Source: Clostridium sp. CAG:1024
GTDB lineage: Bacteria > Bacillota > Clostridia > Christensenellales > CAG-138
Length of the DNA stretch: 11,781 nt
NCBI GenBank assembly: GCA_000432015.1
Contig: HF985500.1
Span: forward strand, 1-11,781
Direction: 5' to 3'
The position numbers and the translations under genes are program-made. Under the pieces are notes generated by a model. The model was not told where the DNA came from and did no database searches. It worked only from the letters and a program-made list of their open reading frames with translations. This document shows, piece after piece, positions 5,942 through 11,781 of this stretch; within the stretch, counting starts at the first letter, position 1, and each line of letters starts with the position of its first letter.

Positions 5942-7477
5942 TTACTTGCCTCCTTCCTTCATCTCTCCGCAGGCAATGCCCGCGAGCATATCGCCGATGA
6001 TCCAGGTGGACGAGTACCCGTCGCCGCGGGATGCAGCAGCGCCGATGTGCTTGAGCCCCTTGATCGGGTAATCTTCGCCGATCATCATCATGCGGTTCAT
6101 CATGGCGTCCCAATCCTTCGTCTTGTGACCGTAGGTGCAGCCCTCCGGCGTACCGAGATAGCGTGCGAAGGTCCACGGGGTCGCGATCTCGACCTCTTCG
6201 ATATAGGGCGTGATGTCGATCCCCATTTTTTCCTTTGTGGTCTCGATGAACTTTTTCGCGATCGCTTCCTTCATTTTGTTGTAATCCTTGATCTCGAGAT
6301 CGCTCCAGTCCTTCTTACCGTACATGGACGTAAAGCTGACAACACCCGTTCCCTTCGGAGAGAAGTCGGGGTTTGCGATGTTGTAGCCAAGGAAGATGCA
6401 GTATTCATTCGTATCGATGCGTTCGAACGAAGCGGCTTCCTTAACGGAGTCCGAGGTGCCGGGCATGAACACGGTGTAATCCTTGATGCCGATCTCCTCG
6501 AGCGGTTTGTTGAGCCCGAAATAGCAGGCGAACATGCGCGCGCTGTAATCCTCATTGCGGGCGGCGGAGAGCTTTTTCTCACGCTCCGGAACGAGCTCTT
6601 TCGGCATCATCTTGCCGTAGATAATGTCGGGGTTGATGTTGGCCAGCACATAGTCGCACTCGATCGTGCCCATATTGGTGACGACGCCGGAGATCCTGTC
6701 GCCGTCAAAGAGGAATTTCTCCGCACGGCAGTTGTACCACACATCGCCGCCGAGTTCGCGGAAACGGTTGATGAACTCCATGGAGATCTCATGTGAGGTG
6801 TGGCGTGGGATGACGGCCTTGCGCGTAACATACATATGCACCATGTTCGCATAGTGAATGAATGCGTCATGGTCGAGATCAACGCCAAGATACGCCCAGT
6901 AGGTCGAGAGAATATCGATGGCTTTCTGCGGGAGCTTCAGGGCGCGGAACACCTTGTTTGTCGGGTACGCGCCTGTGCGCAGCGTGTTCGGAAAATGCTG
7001 CTGCATGTACTTGGAGTCGTTCGGCGTGCCGTCGGTCATGTAGTTGAGCGCGGCCTGAATCTCTTCCATGAGATCGAACAGCTTGTTCATGCTCTCGCGG
7101 CTGCCGGGAACGTATTCTTCCATCTTGTCGATGAACGGCCCGCGGCCCGAGGGCATGGTCACGTCCATGGGCGTGCCGTCGGAATACTTCGTGATGCAGC
7201 GGTAGCAATCCTCGATGGTGACCCAGTCCACATTGACGCCCAGACGCTCGAGCAGCAGACGCACGGCGCCCTTGTTGTCGTCGGGACCAAAGTCACAGAT
7301 CTCATGAACGCTCGGGTCAAACTCGAAACGTCCTCTGCAAAAGCTGGAGGCGCATCCTCCAGGCAAGTTGTGCTGCTCAATCAAGAGGGTCTTCTTTCCC
7401 TCCATCGCGCAGCGGCACGCCGCGGTAAGGCCGGAATTTCCGGCGCCCACGACCACGACATCGTACTTCATTGGCAT
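5942..7477 (-). CDS. Phytoene desaturase/CrtI-like FAD-dependent oxidoreductase
   Basis: This 511-residue flavoprotein belongs to the CrtI/CrtISO/RetSat group of the amine-oxidase-like flavoenzymes, which desaturate, isomerise or saturate polyenes and other hydrophobic molecules. The N terminus has the dinucleotide-binding fold VVVVGAGNSGLTAA (G11, G13, G16), with E34 closing the second strand and the GG pair of LPGGCASSF at 40-41. The C terminus has the second FAD signature, GAAASRGDGYSSTWIIGDMLAG (ending near 500). No signal peptide is visible. The start at 7477 follows AGGAG six bases away; ATG 7471 is an alternative. The partner reductase starts one base after the stop. No other carotenoid genes are present, so the usual phytoene annotation should not be taken literally; the substrate is unknown. 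Confidence 0.88.
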   Translation of the reverse strand: MPMKYDVVVVGAGNSGLTAACRCAMEGKKTLLIEQHNLPGGCASSFCRGRFEFDPSVHEICDFGPDDNKGAVRLLLERLGVNVDWVTIEDCYRCITKYSDGTPMDVTMPSGRGPFIDKMEEYVPGSRESMNKLFDLMEEIQAALNYMTDGTPNDSKYMQQHFPNTLRTGAYPTNKVFRALKLPQKAIDILSTYWAYLGVDLDHDAFIHYANMVHMYVTRKAVIPRHTSHEISMEFINRFRELGGDVWYNCRAEKFLFDGDRISGVVTNMGTIECDYVLANINPDIIYGKMMPKELVPEREKKLSAARNEDYSARMFACYFGLNKPLEEIGIKDYTVFMPGTSDSVKEAASFERIDTNEYCIFLGYNIANPDFSPKGTGVVSFTSMYGKKDWSDLEIKDYNKMKEAIAKKFIETTKEKMGIDITPYIEEVEIATPWTFARYLGTPEGCTYGHKTKDWDAMMNRMMMIGEDYPIKGLKHIGAAASRGDGYSSTWIIGDMLAGIACGEMKEGGK

Positions 7478-7517
7478 ATGATTCTCCTTTCTATATTCGC
7501 AGCATCATCGTAGATGG

Positions 7518-7545
7518 AGCCGCGCCGCCTTAGAGACGGCCGGCT
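7518..7545. other. Strong hairpin between the MoxR-like and CrtI-like genes
   Basis: AGCCGCGCCGCC (7518-7529) pairs with GACGGCCGGCT (7535-7545) around loop TTAGA, with one bulged base and one G-T pair. It lies just past the stop of the AAA+ gene. No T-tract follows on the minus strand, so it is not a classical terminator. It could be an attenuator, a processing site or a 3'-end stabiliser that sets different levels for the two halves of the array. No good promoter is seen in the remaining 40 bases before the CrtI-like gene. Confidence 0.55.
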
Positions 7546-7549
7546 TCGC

Positions 7550-9022
7550 TTAGTCAATGACGCCATGCTGCCAGAGTGCTTCGGTTTTTTCCCGAATTTC
7601 CAGATTCCTTTCGTAGAACCGCAGGGATTCGCTGTGACGGTCGTAGGCTTCGCACCCGTAGCGGGAAAGGAAGCGCGACGCATAGTATCCGATGGTCAGC
7701 TCCGTGACGAGAATGAGGATCTCCTGACCGTCGCCCCAGGCTGTGGACACAAAGTCAAACAAGTTCGTAAGCTTCGCACCCGCCGCTTCCGCGCAGGAAC
7801 GCAGCTCGGAAACGAGTGCGTCAAAGCCCGCCTTCAGCGCCTGAAAATCGGAACGTGCCGTGATATGCCGGTTCAGGAAAGCAAGAACGGCTTCGTATTT
7901 GTTCCGGCTGTCGACGGAAAGGACGCCCATTTTGCGATAGCGGAGGAACAGTTCGTTTTCCTCGGCGGTAATGTCCGCAAGGGATGCGCCCGCTTTGACC
8001 TTCCGCAGCAGCGGGAGCAGCTCGGAAACAATGTCCTCTTTGCGAACGACGTTCGCCGCGTCGCGGTTCACTTGGTCGAGCAGCAGCCCCAAAAGGCTCA
8101 AACGCTCATCAAACGGCGCGTTCTTTGCCCGCGAGAGGATCTCTTCCGGCGTATGCCCGGACAGGATCTCGTCCAGTTTGTAATCCGCTTTATACTTGTT
8201 GTACAGATCGTAATAGATGGCGAAATCTTCCGCAATGTCCGGCGATTGCAGATACTGTGCAATGAGCTTCTGATCGACGGGAAGTCCCTTTCGCTCATAG
8301 ATTTTTATGATGTTGGACAGGTCGACCCAGCCGCGTGCCGTGACAAAACGCTTGCCGTCTACGGTCTCTTCGATTTTGTAGAAGTTTTCCTTCCGCGCCT
8401 CGAGATAGGTCATGATAGAGCCGTGCGTCTCGCGCTGATAGGCGTACTGCTTCCATGCGGCAAAGTCCGGCTCGATATCGATGCGCTTCAATCGATCCCA
8501 TGTGACAATGTCAAACTCACGTGCACTGCGGTTGTAAGAAACGGGATTGCCTGCCGTCAGCACGATCCAGCCGTCGGGGACTTTATGCCGCCCGAAAGTC
8601 TTGAATTGCAGGAATTGCAGCATGGTGGGCGTGAGCGTCTCGGAAGCGCAGTTGACCTCATCGAGAAACAGAATGCCCTCACGGCAGCCGCTTTGCTCCA
8701 TGCAGTCATAGACGGAAGAGATGATCTCGCTCATGGTGTACTCGGACACATCGTACTCGTCCTCGCCGAAGGACTTGTGTACGATCTTCGGAAGTCCCAG
8801 CGCGGACTGCCGCGTATGGTGCGTGATGGAGTAGCAGACAAGACCGAGTCCCAGCTCTTCCGCCACCTGTTTGACAATGGCGGTCTTGCCGATCCCCGGA
8901 GGACCCATCAAAAACAGCGGGCGCTGCTCCTCCGGCGAGAGCAGATAGTTGCCGCATTCGTCCTTTGCGGAATACGCTTCCATGGTATAGAGCACCTGCT
9001 CTTTTGCTTCAGAAATGTTCAT
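7550..9022 (-). CDS. MoxR-like AAA+ ATPase
   Basis: This 490-residue protein is a predicted ATP-driven chaperone-like ring protein that would act with the vWA protein encoded upstream. The AAA+ core covers about residues 5-220. It has Walker A GPPGIGKT at 40-47, Walker B ILFLDE with D121 and E122, and a sensor-1 asparagine in LTAGNP (N159). The segment SYNRSAREFDIVTWDRLKRIDIE (about 162-184) is the part that usually carries the arginine finger in MoxR relatives. The remaining 270 residues are mainly helical and longer than in a typical MoxR protein of about 330; they have no motif I can name and may bind the LRR or vWA partner. The ATG at 9022 overlaps the LRR stop (ATGA), so translation is coupled. 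YehL-like and DUF2201-associated ATPases are the closest comparison. Confidence 0.9.
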   Translation of the reverse strand: MNISEAKEQVLYTMEAYSAKDECGNYLLSPEEQRPLFLMGPPGIGKTAIVKQVAEELGLGLVCYSITHHTRQSALGLPKIVHKSFGEDEYDVSEYTMSEIISSVYDCMEQSGCREGILFLDEVNCASETLTPTMLQFLQFKTFGRHKVPDGWIVLTAGNPVSYNRSAREFDIVTWDRLKRIDIEPDFAAWKQYAYQRETHGSIMTYLEARKENFYKIEETVDGKRFVTARGWVDLSNIIKIYERKGLPVDQKLIAQYLQSPDIAEDFAIYYDLYNKYKADYKLDEILSGHTPEEILSRAKNAPFDERLSLLGLLLDQVNRDAANVVRKEDIVSELLPLLRKVKAGASLADITAEENELFLRYRKMGVLSVDSRNKYEAVLAFLNRHITARSDFQALKAGFDALVSELRSCAEAAGAKLTNLFDFVSTAWGDGQEILILVTELTIGYYASRFLSRYGCEAYDRHSESLRFYERNLEIREKTEALWQHGVID

Positions 9023-9714
9023 AATGTAAACTCCTCAAATGGATCACGCGTTTCGACTTCCGCAAGCAGAAGCGCCACGATCTCGGATTGGTGATTCAGG
9101 TTTGCCGCGGCAACATAGCCGTTGATGTTTTCGGGACGCAGCAGATGCAGCTTGGAGATCCCGTTCATGGCGGCGACGTTGTTAAACTTCAGAACCTTTT
9201 CCATGATGAGCGCTTCGTTTTCCCGAATGAAGCGTCTGGCGTGTTCGTTTGTCTCCGAACGGTGGCGTTCGGGACAGGTACACCAGAGCAGCGTGTGCAG
9301 CAGTTCTTCCGGCTGACGGTATTTGTCCGGGTAGCCCTTGGCGACGAACCCCTCCAACAGGCTGCGGCAGCTGCCGAACGCATCGCGTTCCAGCGTGCAG
9401 TCCGGTGAGAGCACGTCGATCCTCGCGAGAGAGTCACACGAGAAAAACGCCTTTTCTGCGATCAGCTCCGTGCGCGCGGGCACGGTGACGCGCAAAAGCC
9501 CCGTTTCGCCGAACGCTTCTTCGCGGATAAAGCGCAGACTTTCGGGAAACTGTATTTCGCGCAGGTTCGAACATCCAAAGAAAGCGACCTCGCCGATGTC
9601 CGTAACGCCCTCCGGAATGCGGATCTCCGTCAAAGAGAGATCCTGTGCATAATCGCCCTCGCGCAGACGCGTACCGTCAAGCCGTGCGGCAATATCACTT
9701 TCCGAAACGTTCAT
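9019..9714 (-). CDS. Leucine-rich repeat (LRR_5, BspA-like) protein with helical C-terminal domain
   Basis: This 231-residue protein is probably a cytoplasmic adaptor or recognition component. After a short N-terminal helix come four LRR_5-type repeats of about 23 residues near 29-51, 51-73, 73-96 and 96-118 (for example LTEIRIPEGVTDIGEVAFFGCSN minus its edges, and LREIQFPESLRFIREEAF). The C-terminal third (about 150-222) is helical, with the pattern ENINGYVAAANLNHQSEIVALLL, which looks like a degenerate ankyrin-type helix pair. No signal peptide, anchor or LPXTG motif is seen, unlike secreted BspA-like proteins. Its start overlaps the vWA gene by 20 bases and its stop overlaps the AAA+ start by 4, so it is made in register with both. 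The binding partner is unknown. Confidence 0.85.
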   Translation of the reverse strand: MNVSESDIAARLDGTRLREGDYAQDLSLTEIRIPEGVTDIGEVAFFGCSNLREIQFPESLRFIREEAFGETGLLRVTVPARTELIAEKAFFSCDSLARIDVLSPDCTLERDAFGSCRSLLEGFVAKGYPDKYRQPEELLHTLLWCTCPERHRSETNEHARRFIRENEALIMEKVLKFNNVAAMNGISKLHLLRPENINGYVAAANLNHQSEIVALLLAEVETRDPFEEFTL

Positions 9715-11029
9715 CTAAAATCTCGTCCTCCGAAAGATAGAGCTTCATCGCCCAGTCCGGCGTCCAAACGTCGCTGAAGCCGTCGTTGTGCAGAATAAAA
9801 GCCGTGTCATATCGCGGCCGCTCCGCGGGGAAGATCCCCTTGCCGTCCGTAAAGTAGAGCAGCCCGCGCAGATCCTTTAGTTTATTCTTGAGAAGAAGCT
9901 CGTCAACGTAAGCGAACACCGGACGAAAATCTGTCTCGCCGAGCCCTTTGATCTGCATATGCGCAAGGTATTGATCGAAGTCCTCCTTGCTCTGAATATA
10001 TGCAGCGTCCTGAATCCTGTCATCACATTGCAGAATATAGAGGTTCACCTTTGCAGAAAAACTCTCCTGCCGCGCAAGAATATCGTGCGTGTGCTGTACG
10101 AACTTTTGCACCACTGCGCCCTCTACACTGCCGGAGGTGTCAATCGCGATCACGAGATCACGGATGCGGTGCTCGTCCTGGTATTCGAGCGGTTCGATGA
10201 GCGGTATGTTGCCGTACAGCGAAAGGCCGTAGGTGTAGTAATTGTTGTCGAACTCTTCGTCCGACAGGCGCATGACCTCGCCATGCACGCCAAAACGGCG
10301 CAGAAATTCCGTGTAATTGTAGCGCGCACGGTGCAGGCTTTTGAGGTTCTGCGTCATGGCGTCCTCTTCACCGAGCAGCAGCGTGCGCTCTGTGTGCATT
10401 CGCTTTGAGATCTTGGACCATAGCTGCTCGAGATCAAGATCGGGCGCAGGCGCGCCGCCGGCAGAGCCCGCGTGATACCATGCGCCGTGACTATCGCCTA
10501 AAAAAGCGGCGCGTTCCGCTGCAAGCGTTTCTTTATCGATGCTGTGATCCAGCAAATAACGGTAAATGCGTTCCGCCGTCAGGGCTGGCAGTTCATTTTT
10601 TAACAAAGCGATCAACGCGGCTTGCCGCTGGGAACGCCGCGCCTTGACGCAGTCGCAGGAAAGCGCATTGATGGCGTTCTCGACCGCGACGTCGCAGGCA
10701 AGATCCCATGCGGGACGATCGACGTCCCGGCCGATCAGATTGTGCCGGAATACGCAGTGCAGAATGCTGTGCAGAAGATCGCGGGAAACGACGGTATCCT
10801 CTCCCTGATACAGAGACAGGACAAACCACGGGTTATAATAGAGCCGCCGTCCGTCCGTAGTGAACGTAGCGTCACAGTTCGGTGAAAAGGGCAAACCGGC
10901 GATCGCCCGATCTAGATAGCGAAAATGCACCAGCAGCCGGTCTCGCGACAGCGTGAGGATCTCGTCGGCCAATGCGGCGGCCCGCTCTTCGCGGTTTATA
11001 TCTTGTGCGTTCTGTCTCATGGCAGTCAT
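9695..11029 (-). CDS. vWA-domain protein with DUF2201-type pseudo-metallopeptidase domain
   Basis: This 444-residue protein joins a DUF2201_N-like putative metallopeptidase region (about 10-250) to a C-terminal von Willebrand A-like domain (about 290-435). The vWA metal site (MIDAS) looks complete: DTSGS at 297-301, T366 in GLGETD and D395 in FTDG. In the N-terminal part the usual HExxH of the family reads HSILH (87-91), so the catalytic Glu is Ser, while the surrounding LLHSILHCVFRH and the following AWDLACDVAVENAI are preserved. No signal peptide is seen. I prefer ATG 11029 or ATG 11020 (MRQNAQDINREE; AGGA sits 10 bases before the latter). The longer open frame to 11227 would run through the promoter and the phage fragment. 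It is the first gene of the operon and overlaps the LRR gene by 20 bases. Confidence 0.88.
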   Translation of the reverse strand: MTAMRQNAQDINREERAAALADEILTLSRDRLLVHFRYLDRAIAGLPFSPNCDATFTTDGRRLYYNPWFVLSLYQGEDTVVSRDLLHSILHCVFRHNLIGRDVDRPAWDLACDVAVENAINALSCDCVKARRSQRQAALIALLKNELPALTAERIYRYLLDHSIDKETLAAERAAFLGDSHGAWYHAGSAGGAPAPDLDLEQLWSKISKRMHTERTLLLGEEDAMTQNLKSLHRARYNYTEFLRRFGVHGEVMRLSDEEFDNNYYTYGLSLYGNIPLIEPLEYQDEHRIRDLVIAIDTSGSVEGAVVQKFVQHTHDILARQESFSAKVNLYILQCDDRIQDAAYIQSKEDFDQYLAHMQIKGLGETDFRPVFAYVDELLLKNKLKDLRGLLYFTDGKGIFPAERPRYDTAFILHNDGFSDVWTPDWAMKLYLSEDEILDERFGK

Positions 11030-11075
11030 GTCCTGACGGGACGTTCCGATGGGGGATGCGGCGAAACGGTGATGA

Positions 11076-11085
11076 GGGGGGGGGG
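11076..11085 (-). repeat. C10 homopolymer tract in the leader of the vWA operon
   Basis: Ten consecutive C residues (minus strand) follow CATTTTT and lie between the -10 box (11121-11126) and the start codon (11029 or 11020), inside the predicted untranslated leader. It is the longest homopolymer in the window. Its length is prone to slippage and could affect leader structure or expression. Confidence 0.9.
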
Positions 11086-11120
11086 AAAAATGCCGCGCGT
11101 CTCGAATCGATGTATTGATC

Positions 11121-11149
11121 ATTATATCACAGTTGAACGTATTTTGCAC
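11121..11149 (-). promoter_or_regulatory. Extended -10 promoter of the vWA-LRR-MoxR operon
   Basis: The minus strand has TGATATAAT, a perfect TATAAT (11126-11121) preceded by the TGN extended -10 element. No good -35 box is found at 16-18 bases upstream (GTGCAA at 11149-11144 is weak), which extended -10 promoters tolerate. It lies within the last codons of the truncated endolysin frame and would give a leader of about 85 bases. Confidence 0.7.
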
Positions 11150-11418
11150 GGAGGAATCCGCGTTAGCGAAAATGATACGCCGCGTGAATAGCCGCAGTTC
11201 TTGCTGTTCGCGATCTTCACCGCCCAATCAGCGGCCTTTTTCGCAAGCGCAGCGTCCGTGCATTCCAGATAGACATTCCAGCCGCCAGAGCGTTTATACC
11301 AGTCCGCAAGCCGTATCTCGCATTTTCTATCCGGCGTTGCGCCTTGCAGCTGATCGCCAACCACGCCATGTCCATTTTTGTTTTCGCTCATGACCGCATG
11401 AGCAATTCCGACTGCCAT
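11122..11418 (-). pseudogene. Phage endolysin-like protein, N-terminal fragment
   Basis: The first 78 or so residues (MAVGIAHAVMSENKNG, GVVGDQ, ADWYKRSGGWNVYLEC, AAKKAADWAVKIANSKNCGYS minus small variations) resemble the start of cell-wall hydrolases found in lysis cassettes of Firmicute siphophages. There the pattern GHAS.SENG...GDQ...WY...W is followed by a catalytic region. Here the family-like sequence stops after NCGYS (near 11185), and about 20 unrelated residues lead to TAA at 11124-11122. No continuation was found in the other frames, so the loss looks like a deletion or junction, not a frameshift. The start ATG 11418 follows AGGAG at 9 bases, 18 bases after the reconstructed holin end. 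The catalytic part is missing, so the product is unlikely to be a working lysin. Confidence 0.7.
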
Positions 11419-11436
11419 TCGGCATCACTCCTATGT

Positions 11437-11735
11437 TTAGAATAGTCCGCTGTTCAGTTCAAACACAGCGGCTTCAATCATCGCGTCAAGGCTCTCCGCG
11501 TCCAGCTTGAAGCCCTTGTCCGCAAGAAATTCAGGACATATGTTTTCTTTTCCTCGCCCCTGCCGCTTCCCGCGTAAAGCTGCTCGGCAGCGGAAACCGC
11601 GATCTTGATCCATCCGTTGATGGACTGCTGCTGTTCAACCGTGGACTTGCTCTTGATATACGGAATCAGGATGTAGACCACGACAGCGCCCATCAGCGCG
11701 AACAGAGCCTTTACAATAGGTGTAATATCAAACAT
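11437..11735 (-). pseudogene. LLH-type phage holin with one frameshift
   Basis: The N-terminal part is a typical small phage holin: one membrane segment (about residues 9-27, LFALMGAVVVYILIPYI) followed by a long amphipathic helix (STVEQQQSINGWIKIAVSAA, then EQLYAGSGRGEEKKTYVLNFL). The frame then runs into RTRASSWTRRALTR and stops at 11478. In the neighbouring frame the expected tail continues as DKGFKLDAESLDAMIEAAVFE and ends in LNSGLF at TAA 11439-11437, restoring about 100 residues as in LLH holins. One base appears to be missing near 11521-11524. The ATG at 11735 follows GGGAG. Its order before the endolysin fragment is the classic lysis-cassette order. It is either a decayed prophage gene or a sequencing indel. 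Confidence 0.78.
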
Positions 11736-11781
11736 TGTTTTCTCCCTTTCTGCTTAATCGTTATGTGTGCCGATCCCCAAC
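11736..11781 (-). other. Upstream edge of the phage region, possible end of another gene
   Basis: On the minus strand these 46 bases hold the holin ribosome-binding site (GGGAG) and, before it, short open frames ending in TAA (for example LGIGTHND then stop at 11756-11754). A preceding phage structural gene may end here, but the stretch is too short to identify. Confidence 0.3.

Noticed and set aside
4795..6000. Plus-strand open frame of about 400 codons opposite the flavoreductase
   Set aside because: It is the antisense shadow of a clearly conserved, motif-bearing gene and has no recognisable domain.
7514..9094. Plus-strand open frame of over 500 codons opposite the MoxR-like gene
   Set aside because: It mirrors the AAA+ gene, whose Walker motifs are intact; long antisense frames are common at this base composition.
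11030..11227. Longer N terminus for the vWA protein, starting at 11227
   Set aside because: The extension would run through the perfect TATAAT and the C10 tract, overlaps the endolysin fragment in another frame and has no family-like sequence; ATG 11029 or 11020 fits better.
11755..11762. AACGATTA on the minus strand, same core as the 20-bp repeat
   Set aside because: A single 8-base match with no neighbouring units is expected by chance.

Overview
The window looks like a chromosomal segment of a moderately high-GC, probably gut-dwelling Firmicute of the class Clostridia. This is an inference from gene families: an IS3-type insertion sequence, encoded CCA ends on the tRNAs, BspA-like leucine-rich repeats, an LLH-type phage holin, a DUF5131 protein and a paired FAD desaturase-like enzyme and Fe-S flavoreductase. 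The species cannot be read from the sequence.

Layout: (1) 1-1179 is the right-hand part of an IS3-family insertion sequence (orfA truncated by the window edge, orfB complete, right terminal repeat visible). (2) 1180-1455 holds no gene. It contains a 20-bp-period imperfect tandem repeat and three hairpins, the last a terminator for the next genes. (3) 1456-1694 is a minus-strand pair of serine tRNAs, GCU and UGA, with a near-consensus sigma-70 promoter. (4) 1755-4595 is a plus-strand run of four genes from a second strong promoter: a TetR-type regulator, a DUF5131 (phage Gp37/Gp68-like) protein with a cysteine motif, a multi-pass membrane protein, and a CPBP/Rce1-like intramembrane protease gene broken by two single-base frameshifts. 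A 12-bp hairpin at 4681-4708 separates it from the convergent genes.

(5) 4735-11029 is a minus-strand array of five genes. Reading 5'->3', the first three are translationally coupled: a vWA protein with a DUF2201-type pseudo-metallopeptidase domain, a small LRR_5 protein, and a MoxR-like AAA+ ATPase. After 72 bases with a strong hairpin but no convincing promoter come a CrtI/phytoene-desaturase-like flavoprotein and a ferredoxin-reductase-like protein with a C-terminal 2Fe-2S domain, one base apart. (6) 11122-11735 is a decayed phage lysis cassette on the minus strand: a frameshifted LLH holin and the N-terminal fragment of an endolysin-like protein, whose tail contains the promoter of the vWA operon.

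How the genes may work together: MoxR ATPases and vWA proteins are known partners in chaperone-like complexes, and some three-part vWA-MoxR systems are proposed conflict systems. Here the third member is an LRR protein, and the vWA partner has lost the glutamate of its HExxH motif. The desaturase-like enzyme and flavoreductase look like an electron-transfer pair for reducing or desaturating an unknown hydrophobic substrate. The best candidate for an under-described system is the vWA-LRR-MoxR module, perhaps co-transcribed with the redox pair.
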